Below are positions 1 through 8,307 of a stretch of 32,939 bases of DNA, one piece after another. Numbering within the stretch: position 1 is the first letter of the stretch; every line of letters starts with the position of its first letter. The stretch is taken from positions 1 through 32,939 of the forward strand of contig CAIKND010000208.1 of assembly GCA_903828675.1 (NCBI GenBank), given 5' to 3'. The notes below the pieces were generated by a model, which saw only the letters and a program-made list of their open reading frames with translations, ran no database searches and was not told the origin of the DNA. The stretch comes from an uncultured Acidobacteriaceae bacterium. Its GTDB lineage: Bacteria; Acidobacteriota; Terriglobia; Terriglobales; Acidobacteriaceae. The translations under genes and the position numbers were made by a program.

Positions 1-306
1 AACTGGGGCGATGCGAACTTTGACCTCGTCTTTGCCGACCTGCGTACCGTAGAAGCTATTCAGTGCCTCTAAATCCCAACCGCCGGTCGTCACCACTGTC
101 ACATCAAAGTCCCACTTCAGCGCCTCGATCAGCCACATCACGCGAGCTTCTGATCCGCCGCGGCCCAGCCGCGGGTGCCCGATCACAACCTTGGGAGGTC
201 GTACCGAGCCCACGGTTTGACAATCCGCTTCGCGAAGCTTCTCGCTGACAAGCGATGCTCTATCCTTGAAGGGGATTATGACCGAGATCAATGGTTGGTC
301 TTGCAT
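1..306 (-). CDS. Glycosyltransferase, GT4-type N-terminus, partial at left edge
   Basis: The frame is open for 102 codons and runs off the left edge, so only the N-terminus is visible. The start ATG at 306 follows an AAGAGG ribosome binding site. Residues from about 38 on read KVVIGHPRLGRGGSEARVMW, the glycine-rich donor loop that opens many GT4 enzymes with a GT-B fold, followed by an alternating hydrophobic strand (DVTVVTTGGWD). Oddly, the first 18 residues (ISVIIPFKDRA) are the first beta strand of a GT2 (GT-A fold) enzyme. A GT4 enzyme would not normally carry that, so the start may be a deletion fusion of two glycosyltransferase genes. The gene follows the acetyltransferase with a gap of about 100 bases and should act in the cytoplasm, adding a sugar to the lipid-linked EPS repeat unit. 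The donor is unknown. Confidence 0.7.
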   Translation of the reverse strand, partial: MQDQPLISVIIPFKDRASLVSEKLREADCQTVGSVRPPKVVIGHPRLGRGGSEARVMWLIEALKWDFDVTVVTTGGWDLEALNSFYGTQVGKDEVKVRIAPV

Positions 307-407
307 GAAATGCCTCTTCATTGCTTGCATGCTGACGCTGGTTCCCGAGTGAGACTCTTTATCAGACTTTAGTTGCCAAGAAGTCGAGGCCCCGGCCTCG
401 CTGGGGT

Positions 408-1007
408 CTACTTATCCGCCCAATTGTAGGTGAGATTCCTAGTACGTAAGCCAATTGGCCTCGCCGGCACACCACCGACAATCGTAAATGGCTCAACATC
501 CTTCGTCACAACAGTTCCAGCCGCAACTGCTGCGCCTTCACCGATATTGATTCCCGGCAGAATGAGTGCTCGAGCTCCTATAAACACGCGATCACCGATG
601 GTTACCGGCGCTCCGACAGCCCGGAAATTGGGAGCGTCCAAGTCGTGCTCAAGCGTCAGGATGATGCTGTAGATTGAAATGCTTACATTGTCGCCGATAG
701 TCAATGGACATCGCCCATCGAGAGTCACACCTAGGTTAATGATGGAACCTGCGCCGATTGTGATCCGCTGGGGACCGCCGAGCACCAGGCATCCAACTCC
801 CACGGAAGACCATTTGCCGATCTTCATCCCAAATAGTCTATACACGGAAACCCGAGCCGTGCTGATCGGGAGATGACGTACAAGTTGCAATAGACCGTTC
901 CTCATGCAACCCATTAACCACATGCATCTCCCTCGGAACAATAGCTGTCCCCCAGACGAATATTTCTGGAAAGGAGCTGGCGGAGGCGGACTCTTGTGTC
1001 TGTTCAT
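408..1007 (-). CDS. Hexapeptide-repeat O-acetyltransferase (LbH family)
   Basis: The 199-residue protein has a short basic, hydrophobic N-terminus, then left-handed beta-helix hexapeptide repeats across roughly residues 70-185, for example ITIGAGSIINLG, LTIGDNVSI and VTIGDRVFIGARALILPG. The ending AAGTVVTKDVEPFTIVGGVPAR is the standard close of the serine/maltose/WbbJ acetyltransferase group. It most likely transfers acetyl from acetyl-CoA to a sugar hydroxyl of the EPS repeat unit in the cytoplasm. The catalytic histidine candidate is in LEHDLDAP. The start ATG overlaps the TGA of an upstream broken frame as ATGA (1007-1004), which supports this start and shows that an intact coupled gene once preceded it. 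The sugar acceptor cannot be read from sequence. Confidence 0.85.
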   Translation of the reverse strand: MNRHKSPPPPAPFQKYSSGGQLLFRGRCMWLMGCMRNGLLQLVRHLPISTARVSVYRLFGMKIGKWSSVGVGCLVLGGPQRITIGAGSIINLGVTLDGRCPLTIGDNVSISIYSIILTLEHDLDAPNFRAVGAPVTIGDRVFIGARALILPGINIGEGAAVAAGTVVTKDVEPFTIVGGVPARPIGLRTRNLTYNWADK

Positions 1008-1402
1008 TGCAACTCGTCCAGCATGACAGCGCCGTCTGGGGCGGAGCTAGCGCGATCCATGTCCCTGCGGATGACTTCTTTGGGGTAGCGCAAAGCGAGC
1101 GGCGCGAAACCTTTCAGGCACGTCGCGAATTGTTTGTCGGAGATCTTAGGCGTCAGCTTGTTCTTTGCTGCATATTTCTGTCTTTCATTTTGTCCAGGTC
1201 TTGCCACATTACGAGCGCTTCCGACCCGCTTCGGCTCATGCGGGGGCGGCCGAGGACGGCTTTGGGACGGCCGATGAAGCTGCTTGAGCCTTTGACAGGC
1301 CTTGCAAACGCAACTCCCGCAGTCAGGTCTTCCCGAAAACCGCGATGTCAAGTATCCGCGGCAACTGAGACGACATGTGTGGCGCATTCCCTATTGGCTT
1401 TG
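1004..1402 (-). pseudogene. Decayed glycosyltransferase remnants between FkbM and the acetyltransferase
   Basis: No intact gene lies here, but two coding relics can be seen in different frames. At 1257-1204 the minus strand reads GRPRMSRSGSEALVMW, which aligns without gaps to the donor loop of the edge glycosyltransferase (GHPRLGRGGSEARVMW); about two thirds of positions are identical. Downstream, in another frame, an open stretch ending at 1004 (KISDKQFATCLKGFAPLALRY... to DELQ stop) overlaps the acetyltransferase start as ATGA, as a true gene end would. I read this as a GT4 paralogue that lost its middle by deletion or frameshift. The family of the 3' piece is not recognised. Confidence 0.55.
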
Positions 1403-1582
1403 TTATCGAGCACGTCGGCCCATCATAGCTTCAAGTGTGCAGCGGCGGTCTTCGTCAAGGTTCTGCCAAAGTACGGCGGCAAAATCACAACCGACTGGAT
1501 GTGGCTTTTCGTTCACGGCATACAATCGTGTCTGCCAATACGGCTTCGTATCAATACCCAGGAATTCGTAGCCGAGCCCCTA
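1403..1582 (-). pseudogene. C-terminal continuation of FkbM methyltransferase beyond an in-frame TAG
   Basis: After the TAG at 1582-1580 the same frame stays open for 58 codons to a TAA at 1405-1403. It reads GLGYEFLGIDTKPYWQ and later HPVGCDFAAVLW, a normal C-terminus for FkbM enzymes, where a last strand and a statement of the form 'GYE/F...' follow the acidic SAM-fold strand. The stop thus splits one gene of about 317 codons; the original codon was probably GAG, CAG or AAG. A genuine nonsense mutation, a base-calling error or rare readthrough could explain it. Confidence 0.75.
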
Positions 1583-2356
1583 TAATATGCGAACAGAATC
1601 CTGTTCCTGGAAAACTTGTCCGTCAAGATGGCACTCGAACAATATGACTGGCGGGCGCACTTCCGCAATCCATTCCCGCATTGACGCAAGAATGACAGCT
1701 TCATGTCCCTCCACGTCGATTTTGATGAGCGCGACTTTGGCACATCCAAGGGAGGAAACATATGCGCCGGCATTTTCGATTCGACAGCTGATCGCGCGCG
1801 AGGGGTCAAAGGAATCGAGCTTGGGTGGAGATAGAGTTGTCCTACCCATATTTCCCGGATCCAGAATCGTCATTGTTGCCGATCCGGTGTGATCCGAAAG
1901 CGCACATTCATGAACAACTGCATTCGAGTAACCGTTGATCAGAAGTGAGGCGCGGAGGCACGACGCGACAAGGGGTTGCGGTTCAAAAAGATGCACGGCT
2001 CCGGTGGGTCCAACGCATTTCGAGGCGAAGAGCCCAGTGACGCCAAAGTTGCCGCCGATATCCAGGACTGTGTCGCCTTTTTTCACAGCCGAGTTGATTA
2101 CAGCGGTGATCCTCGGGTCATGTTCGCCCCATAGATACATGGATCGGCCGTTGTATTCGTTGGCGAACACTACGGCCTGGTCACCCCAGCGAAGCCTTGC
2201 GATTACCGGACCCTCTCCACATACCCACGCAGCAAACCGCGAATCGGCGATTCGATGGCCGACCTTTACGGTATTTAGCCTATGAACCACAGAGGCAAGA
2301 GCAACACGCGCTATTTCTCGCAGAAGCATAACAGCTACCGTTTTCCTTTCTACCAA
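1580..2356 (-). CDS. FkbM-family SAM-dependent methyltransferase, prematurely stopped
   Basis: This 258-codon frame is an FkbM-type methyltransferase. The SAM-binding motif I is DTVLDIGGNFGVTGLFA near residues 95-111, followed by the acidic strand with LFEPQP and the family signature VALIKIDVEGHEAVIL near residues 210-225. Such enzymes O-methylate sugars in surface polysaccharides and lipids. The ATG at 2356 lies inside the end of the flippase gene (overlap of 7 bases), which indicates translational coupling within the EPS operon. The frame ends at a TAG (1582-1580) about 59 codons before the natural end, so the product would lack its last strand and helix and may be inactive. Sugar substrate is unknown. 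Confidence 0.85.
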   Translation of the reverse strand: MVERKTVAVMLLREIARVALASVVHRLNTVKVGHRIADSRFAAWVCGEGPVIARLRWGDQAVVFANEYNGRSMYLWGEHDPRITAVINSAVKKGDTVLDIGGNFGVTGLFASKCVGPTGAVHLFEPQPLVASCLRASLLINGYSNAVVHECALSDHTGSATMTILDPGNMGRTTLSPPKLDSFDPSRAISCRIENAGAYVSSLGCAKVALIKIDVEGHEAVILASMREWIAEVRPPVILFECHLDGQVFQEQDSVRIL

Positions 2357-3966
2357 AACCGACTGAAGACTCTAACGTAAATGCGATCGCGCACCGCTTT
2401 GCGATCTTCCCGGCTCAGAAACACAGCGGCTGCAGTGAATCCGGCAACAGCACAGATTGCCAAAGAGGAAATAACCCCACAAAGCCACGCCGGAGCAATG
2501 CTAAGGCTCGTTAGCCATGCGGGCAACGCCACGGAGAATGCGACAAGCACGGCAAAGGGGAGCAGAAGGCGCCCGACCATTGATCGCAATGTCAGGTGTG
2601 CTTCGTTACGCGCGTTGCGCACGGACAACGGCGTCATGATAGCAATCAGGGGAACAATGGTTGCTATCGGGATTGCCGAGGGGCCAAAGCGGCCGAGAAG
2701 CGCAATAGCCAGAATGAGGGAGATGACAGCGGTCGCAAGTTGGCCCAGCGACCAAGCATGGAATCGGTTCGTCGACCATCCCGCAATGGCCAATATCTGC
2801 AGAAAGCCTTCCAACATGAAGGTAATCAGAAGAAGATGCAACAACATCGGGTCCGGATGGATGCGACCGTGCGACCAGAACCGAATGAGCCAGACCCCTC
2901 CCGACCAAAGAACCGCGGTCAAGCTGACGGCGATGGTCACATCTACGCTGACCGCGATTCGAAAGAGCCTGCGCAGCGCATCCTTGCTTGGCTGTGCAGA
3001 CGCTGCGCTGAATTCAGGGCGTAAAGGAGCTCGAAGCACCGTCAACGTTTGGCGGACCACGTTAGCGACGGTACGGGTGGTGGTGAAGAGGGCGACCGCC
3101 GGCCCCCCGAGTGCTCGACTAATGATAACGATTGGACCTTGGACGCTTAGAGCGGTAGCAATCATTGAGAGTCCGAACTGCCCGGTTGGCGCTGCAAGAG
3201 ACCTAGCCGTACGCCAGTTTGCGTCTCGGATCTTCGGAAGCAGGCCCGCATCCTCCCTGCCTATGAACCATGCTGCGAAAAGGATCGTGAGCAAAGTCGT
3301 GACCGCAATCACAGCGGCGAGTGCTACAGGGTCGGCGCCTACGCTCAATGCAACAGCGGTGACGACAACTGAAAACATAGCAAAAGCGTTATAGAGCCAT
3401 TGGTAGGTTGCGAATTTCCCGATTGCAGAGTACACCGCAATCAACTGGCGCCCCGGGATGTTGGCCAGGAGCGCAATGGAGAGGCCGCAGAACACGAAGC
3501 GGGCGTCGTGCTGATTAATGACGGTCAGGCCAAGCCATCGGTTCACGTGAAAGTAGAACAGGGATAACGCGATGACCAGGACACTGCCAATCCCCGCGAT
3601 AAGAAGAGATGTGGCCCAAGCGGTGCCCTGCACTCGCTTGAAAGTATCCCAGTCTTTGCGGGCGAAGGCCATGGTCGCCTCATTGATTGCGGCCGCGGTA
3701 ACTCCAAAGTCGAGGTTGCCGAGATACATCACCACGGAGTAAAGAGCCATCCACTCGCCGTAAACGGCTACAGACCAGAAGCGCAGATAAAGCGGGAGTA
3801 GGAGAAGGTTACTGACTATCCCCAGACCGTATGCAACTGCCCCGGCGCCCGTGCCATGCAGCATGCGTGCGACAATTCCGGCACGCTTCACCTTCATGGA
3901 CGGATGATCCAGAACGATCATATCGGCGCTTTGAGCATCACTCTGGGATGAGTGGCGTTGTGCCAT
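2350..3966 (-). CDS. Wzx-like polysaccharide flippase (MATE/PST superfamily)
   Basis: The 538-residue protein is strongly hydrophobic with about 12-14 predicted membrane segments starting near residue 38 (AVAYGLGIVSNLLLLPLYLRF) and short polar loops. The N-terminal pattern, with a membrane span ending before YGEWMALYS and then LGNLDFGVTAAAIN, is typical of PST/Wzx transporters (YG.W..l.....l..lDlG). It should move the undecaprenyl-diphosphate-linked EPS repeat unit across the inner membrane. The chosen ATG overlaps the end of the WecG/TagA gene by 29 bases. Internal ATGs at 3921 and 3897 would reduce or remove that overlap and are also possible, as the first 23 residues are polar and unconserved in character. 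Confidence 0.85.
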   Translation of the reverse strand: MAQRHSSQSDAQSADMIVLDHPSMKVKRAGIVARMLHGTGAGAVAYGLGIVSNLLLLPLYLRFWSVAVYGEWMALYSVVMYLGNLDFGVTAAAINEATMAFARKDWDTFKRVQGTAWATSLLIAGIGSVLVIALSLFYFHVNRWLGLTVINQHDARFVFCGLSIALLANIPGRQLIAVYSAIGKFATYQWLYNAFAMFSVVVTAVALSVGADPVALAAVIAVTTLLTILFAAWFIGREDAGLLPKIRDANWRTARSLAAPTGQFGLSMIATALSVQGPIVIISRALGGPAVALFTTTRTVANVVRQTLTVLRAPLRPEFSAASAQPSKDALRRLFRIAVSVDVTIAVSLTAVLWSGGVWLIRFWSHGRIHPDPMLLHLLLITFMLEGFLQILAIAGWSTNRFHAWSLGQLATAVISLILAIALLGRFGPSAIPIATIVPLIAIMTPLSVRNARNEAHLTLRSMVGRLLLPFAVLVAFSVALPAWLTSLSIAPAWLCGVISSLAICAVAGFTAAAVFLSREDRKAVRDRIYVRVFSRFW

Positions 3967-4759
3967 TCGATGTGTCTTTCCGTATGAGATCCATGCCTAC
4001 GTGGAAGAGGAAGCGAGGGCCGTCGAACAAGTCCCGTCGCCAGAGCTTCTTGGGCTCTTTTAGGAAGCGGTAGACCCATTCGAAGCCCGCGTTGCCAATC
4101 CAAGTGGGGCAACGGGGAACGGTTCCGGCAACAAAGGCGAAAGCGGCGCCGACACCGATAGCAACCGGCACGTTGAGTTTCTTCAGCCGGTCGTGAATCC
4201 AGATATCCTGTTTCGGCATACCGAGCGCGACCCAGAGTACGTCAGGCTGTGCGGCATTGATCCGCTCAATGATTGCGGCTTCTTCTGATGAAGTAAGAGC
4301 GCGGAAGGGGGGGGAGTAGGCGCCGGCAATCCTGTGGCTTGGGTATTTACGCGCGACTGTCTCACACAACGCTGCCAGAGTCTGCTCCGTATCGCCGTAG
4401 AAGTAGCTACTGTATCCCTTCTTCTCCGCCCGCTCGAGGAACTCGATCAGAATTTCGGCGCCTGGCGCACGAACTGCTTGGCGGAAGCCATGCATCCTGG
4501 CCAACCAGACCGGTGCAATCCCGTCAGGCACCCAAAGCTCAGCACTATTGAGAATCGACCGAATGCGCGGGCTCTTGTGGGCCTCAAGCAGCCCGTGGAA
4601 ACCGGTAACGATTACTTGGCGGCAACAGCCACCTCGCATACCTATCCAGCGCTCAATGTGGTCGACTGTCCGTGTGACAGAGACAAGGTGGACGCGCGAA
4701 CCAAGGATGTGAACGGATGGTTCCTCGGTTGGAATGTATTGAGTAACATGAGCGTTCAT
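3938..4759 (-). CDS. WecG/TagA/CpsF-family glycosyltransferase (GT26)
   Basis: The 273-residue protein carries the family hallmarks in order: VIVTGFHGLLEAHKS near residue 47, WVPDGIAPVWLAR near 75, YFYGDTEQTLAAL near 120, GAYSPPF near 145, and the signature PDVLWVALGMPKQDIWI near 170, then GVGAAFAFVAGTVPRCPTW. Members transfer N-acetylmannosamine(-uronate) or a related sugar onto the lipid-linked first sugar. The start at 4759 is set by an ATGA overlap with the stop of the acyltransferase gene; the longer frame upstream reads through the acyltransferase gene in another frame and is a shadow. A run of eight G on the plus strand (4307-4314) lies in the SPPF codons. Confidence 0.88.
   Translation of the reverse strand: MNAHVTQYIPTEEPSVHILGSRVHLVSVTRTVDHIERWIGMRGGCCRQVIVTGFHGLLEAHKSPRIRSILNSAELWVPDGIAPVWLARMHGFRQAVRAPGAEILIEFLERAEKKGYSSYFYGDTEQTLAALCETVARKYPSHRIAGAYSPPFRALTSSEEAAIIERINAAQPDVLWVALGMPKQDIWIHDRLKKLNVPVAIGVGAAFAFVAGTVPRCPTWIGNAGFEWVYRFLKEPKKLWRRDLFDGPRFLFHVGMDLIRKDTSNGTTPLIPE
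4307..4314. repeat. Homopolymer tract, 8 G/C
   Basis: Eight consecutive G on the plus strand (C on the coding strand) within the WecG/TagA-like gene, at the codons for SPPF. It is one of three unusually long G/C runs in EPS genes of this window and is a potential slippage site. Confidence 0.6.
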
Positions 4760-5955
4760 CCTGTAGCTCTCACCTTGAGCGCAATGCCGCTGACCAGTCG
4801 TGTTGCGAGGCGCTTTCCACACTGAATTCCGGGGTGCTCCACGCAGTGGTAGAGTACAACCGATACGAGCACAGTAAGGAGTACGGATAAGAAAGCGCCA
4901 ACAACTACATTTCCGGCGTGAAGTCTTGTAATGCAAAGCCACTGGATGGGAACGTGGCAAACGTAGATGCCATAAGAGTACTGCGCGACTCTCTTGGTGA
5001 CCACGTTGAGCCAGCGACTTGTGATTTCCGAAAAGAACGGAAGGGCAAGCCCAGTGATGCCACAGAATACCCAATCACGAACAAGATCAAGGTATGGCGG
5101 CAAGTAGATACGGTGATCGTTCCTAAGCACACCGTGGAAAGCATCAGCGAGACCAGGGCCATAGACTCGCAAAGCATCTTCCACTCGATAAGAGAAGACG
5201 AGAGCCATGAGAACAAGCACCCAAAGCCAGCCTGGAAGTCCTGCCCCCCCCCCACGAGTCGCCAATAGACGCCAAGCAAACACGCCTGCGAGGAAGCAAG
5301 GGAAATATCGAAGGAGCAGAAAATCGGAGTCAAACGCAGGGCCTCGCAACCAATACTCCAGCCCTGCAATTGCAGCCGTCACCAGCCAAATCAGTAACGT
5401 AGATCGCAGCGACGTGAAGCATTGAATCAGAATGTAGAGAAGAGGCAGGACAGCATACATCTGTACTTCGAAGGGCAGGGAACAGAGAACGCAGTCAACT
5501 GATCCGCTGTGAGTGATGTTTTGAGTGAGCAGGATATTCGAGAGGAGTCCCGGCCAGCCAGGCCACACAAACCCCGTCCCCCAGGAAGTAGAGGGAACAC
5601 GAAGTACTACAACGAGAAGGACTGTCAGGACACTCAAAGGGTAAATCCGGAATATCCTCCGAATCACAAATGAGGCATAAAGCCCTGTCCCGGAGAGGGC
5701 AAGGCGCTCCATGGAGAACATGAGCACCAGCGCGGTATGCACAAAGAAGAGAAGTACACCGAAGTGCCCAAGATCACCAAGGGCGCGCACCCTCATGGTA
5801 GCTGTCAAGTGGCCAACGAAGACGAGACCGACCCCGACGGTACGCAGCAAATTGAGGTTTGCTAGATCGCGAGTCGCCATAATCCCAGGCTTTGGACTCG
5901 AAGCGGGATCCGCGAGGTCTGCCGCGTACGCTTCGCGTGTTGTGGTCTCACTCAT
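4756..5955 (-). CDS. Acyltransferase 3 (OafA/YrhL-type) membrane O-acyltransferase
   Basis: The 399-residue integral membrane protein opens with NLNLLRTVGVGLVFVGHL near residues 32-49, the family's first membrane span with its conserved histidine (H48), and continues with GHFGVLLFFVHTALVL, equivalent to the usual GV.lFFvlSGfl, then VIRRIFRIYPLSV, the R..RI.P motif. About ten membrane spans follow. It should O-acylate (often acetylate) sugars of the polymer at the inner membrane. Upstream is an 88-base gap to the Wzc-like gene; downstream it overlaps the next gene by ATGA. A run of ten G on the coding strand lies in the loop read as ATRGGGAGLPG, and slippage there would switch the protein off. 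Confidence 0.87.
   Translation of the reverse strand: MSETTTREAYAADLADPASSPKPGIMATRDLANLNLLRTVGVGLVFVGHLTATMRVRALGDLGHFGVLLFFVHTALVLMFSMERLALSGTGLYASFVIRRIFRIYPLSVLTVLLVVVLRVPSTSWGTGFVWPGWPGLLSNILLTQNITHSGSVDCVLCSLPFEVQMYAVLPLLYILIQCFTSLRSTLLIWLVTAAIAGLEYWLRGPAFDSDFLLLRYFPCFLAGVFAWRLLATRGGGAGLPGWLWVLVLMALVFSYRVEDALRVYGPGLADAFHGVLRNDHRIYLPPYLDLVRDWVFCGITGLALPFFSEITSRWLNVVTKRVAQYSYGIYVCHVPIQWLCITRLHAGNVVVGAFLSVLLTVLVSVVLYHCVEHPGIQCGKRLATRLVSGIALKVRATG
5244..5253. repeat. Homopolymer tract, 10 C (10 G on coding strand)
   Basis: Ten consecutive C on the plus strand inside the acyltransferase-3 gene, coding for three glycines in a loop between membrane spans. Gain or loss of a base would shift the frame. 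Tracts of this length in O-acyltransferase genes are known phase-variation sites in other bacteria, but they are also prone to sequencing error. Confidence 0.7.
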
Positions 5956-6043
5956 GAAATGCTCACTACATTATCTGCACACGCGGAGCATACCTCAACA
6001 CCGTGAGTTGCCGTATCCTAAAGAGATTTGACTACGGTTAGAG

Positions 6044-8287
6044 TTATTCCTCTACTCTCTCTTTGCTCCCATATTGGTAGCGGCCGTAATGGTAATAGCC
6101 GTAATTTGAGTAACCATCTGCAGATGTGTTGCGACTAACTTGATTCAGGATCAACCCGATGATATTGACTCTAAGCCGATGCAAGACTGAGACTACAGCC
6201 AAGACCGCCTTGCGCTTGGTTTCTCCGGCCCGGGTAACAATGAGCACTCCATCTGCATCAGTAGCCATCTGCAGGCACTCCGCAAATCCCAGCAGCGGTG
6301 GCGAGTCCAGAATCACCAAGTCGTATTCTTTGGCAAATTCGTCTAACAAGGCGGAGAGCCGCGGCCCGATGAGATCGGCAGCACGATGAGACCCGGGCCC
6401 TGCGGGAAGCACACTCAGATTTGGCTTGCCGTCGATGGAGTGCACTACGTCCTGCCAGAGCAGTTCCCCTGTTAGCACATTAGAAAGTCCCTGCCGTGGA
6501 GTGAGGCCGAATTTCGTATGCACGCTGGGACGCCTCAGGTCGGCGTCTACAAGCAGCGTCTTCTTGCCCTGATCGGCATTTGCGATTGCAAGGTGGGCGG
6601 CTAAGGTTGTCTTGCCCTCGCTGGGAGTAGCACTGGTCAAAGCGATTGAGCGGAGCCGACCTTCAAAGTCGGACAGAAAGATAGTGTTGCGTATGGTTCG
6701 AACAGCCTCGTCGAAGTCGGACGTCGTTTTATCGTACCCCTTGCGGTTGAGGTTTGGAATGATCTTTTTTATACTGGCGTCGGCCTGTACCATTGCGATG
6801 GGCTTCGGAAGTTGAGCCGAAAAACTGTCTACGGGAAGGGTTCCAATGACGTCCACACCGAGGAGGCGGCTTGTTTCTTGTGGATCACGAAGCGTCGTAT
6901 CCATTGAGTCTAGCAATACCACGGCGCCGATCGCCAACAAGGTTGAAGCAAACAACGCCAAGAAGAGATTCATTTTTATATCTGGATACACGGGCACCAA
7001 AGGCGGCCGAGCAGCATCCGCGATGCTGATATTGTTGTTTTGAAAGCCGCTATTTATGTTCGCTTCCCCGATCTTCTTGGTCAGCTCATCGTACAATGCC
7101 CTATCAGCATCAGCTTCTTGTTTCAGCTGACGGTACTGAAACGATCGCGAGTTGAGGTGATCCCACTCCGCCTTCGTATCTGCTACGGTTTTCTCGAGCA
7201 TCTGCTCGCGACTTTGCGCCTGCCGATATTGCACTGCGACTCTTTCGGCAACCCTGGTGCGCGTCTCGTCGATCTGCCGTTCGATTTCGCCCAGTTCTGA
7301 GGCGGCTTTACGGTATTCTGGGTGCGTTGATCCATACGTTGATTTGACAAGGGCAAAGTGCTGGCGCGCCGTATTGAGAGCTTCGTTGAGCTTGACAAGT
7401 GATTCGCCTTGGGAGGATACCTGTGCGGCTTCAACAGAGCCGGATTTAATAGCTTCCAATCCTGCTTGCTTGCTGACTCGTTCGGCCTGAGCATTTGTGT
7501 ACTCCGTGTTCAATTGCAAGAGCCGTGCTGAGACAATGTTAGATTTATCTTCCGGATCAATAACGTCAAGATCTTTCTCAAACTGCACCAAGGCAAGATT
7601 GGACTGTTCCATCTTGGCCTTCAATTGGTCGATCTGTTTCTCCATGAAAGACGACAAATTCTCCGAGGAGCTACTCCTGAGGTTAAAAGCGTGTGCGACA
7701 TATGATTTCGCTATCGCATTGGACACATTTGCTGCAACTTGCGGGTCTGTAGATCTATAACTAATATTCAGTAGATTAGTCCCAGACGGGCGAGTCACCT
7801 TCAGGTGACTCAGTGAGATAGGTGCAGCTGCAATTGCCTGCACCTTCTGCGCGCTCAGTTGGTTTGACGGCCCTTCAAGGTTTTGCAAATGGTACTGCTC
7901 AGCCACAGGACGCAGAACTGAGTCCGACTGAATCAGTTTCATCTGCGTCATGAGGTACGTATCCGAATTGTTAGCAGCAGTGCGCGTAGAATCCTGGCCA
8001 ACAACTCCCGACGGATCTTGGAAGTCAATGTCCACCGTGGCTGTCGACTCATAGATTGGCTGCAGACGCGCGGTGACTATAGCAGTCACAAAGACGCATG
8101 ATGCAATAAAGACGACGATTTTCCAGAGATGCCGGCGGAGAATCCACAAGTAGTGTGTGAGAGGAACCGCAGGAGCCTCCGGTTCGAATTCCTGTGGCTG
8201 CGCAATTGGCGTATTGTACGTCATCGTCGGTAGACTTGTGGGCTGCGGAAGGGGAATGAATTCCGACAGTCTCTCTTGATCAGGCAT
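6044..8287 (-). CDS. Wzc-like polysaccharide co-polymerase / BY-kinase
   Basis: The 747-residue protein joins an N-terminal Wzz-type chain-length domain to a C-terminal bacterial tyrosine kinase. A membrane span at about residues 53-75 (IVVFIASCVFVTAIVTA) is followed by the periplasmic Wzz region with long coiled coil, then a second span near 440-460 preceded by the proline-rich ARPPLVPVYPD. The kinase shows Walker A TSATPSEGKTTLAAHLA near 552, Walker A' LLVDADLRRP near 577 and Walker B LVILDSPPLLG near 654. The C-terminal tail holds a tyrosine cluster (YSNYGYYHYGRYQYG), the autophosphorylation site. It controls chain length and, with Wza and the CpsB phosphatase nearby, polymer export. The start has an AGAGG site and lies about 20 bases after the Wza-like gene. 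Confidence 0.93.
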   Translation of the reverse strand: MPDQERLSEFIPLPQPTSLPTMTYNTPIAQPQEFEPEAPAVPLTHYLWILRRHLWKIVVFIASCVFVTAIVTARLQPIYESTATVDIDFQDPSGVVGQDSTRTAANNSDTYLMTQMKLIQSDSVLRPVAEQYHLQNLEGPSNQLSAQKVQAIAAAPISLSHLKVTRPSGTNLLNISYRSTDPQVAANVSNAIAKSYVAHAFNLRSSSSENLSSFMEKQIDQLKAKMEQSNLALVQFEKDLDVIDPEDKSNIVSARLLQLNTEYTNAQAERVSKQAGLEAIKSGSVEAAQVSSQGESLVKLNEALNTARQHFALVKSTYGSTHPEYRKAASELGEIERQIDETRTRVAERVAVQYRQAQSREQMLEKTVADTKAEWDHLNSRSFQYRQLKQEADADRALYDELTKKIGEANINSGFQNNNISIADAARPPLVPVYPDIKMNLFLALFASTLLAIGAVVLLDSMDTTLRDPQETSRLLGVDVIGTLPVDSFSAQLPKPIAMVQADASIKKIIPNLNRKGYDKTTSDFDEAVRTIRNTIFLSDFEGRLRSIALTSATPSEGKTTLAAHLAIANADQGKKTLLVDADLRRPSVHTKFGLTPRQGLSNVLTGELLWQDVVHSIDGKPNLSVLPAGPGSHRAADLIGPRLSALLDEFAKEYDLVILDSPPLLGFAECLQMATDADGVLIVTRAGETKRKAVLAVVSVLHRLRVNIIGLILNQVSRNTSADGYSNYGYYHYGRYQYGSKERVEE

Positions 8288-8307
8288 AAATCCTCTTCCG
8301 TGACATA

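Noticed and set aside
2381..3394. Plus-strand frame of 337 codons
   Set aside because: It is antisense to the flippase gene and rich in R/T/A without domain signals.
4760..5074. Upstream extension of the WecG/TagA-like gene
   Set aside because: It lies within the acyltransferase-3 gene in another frame; the ATGA overlap at 4759 gives the better start.
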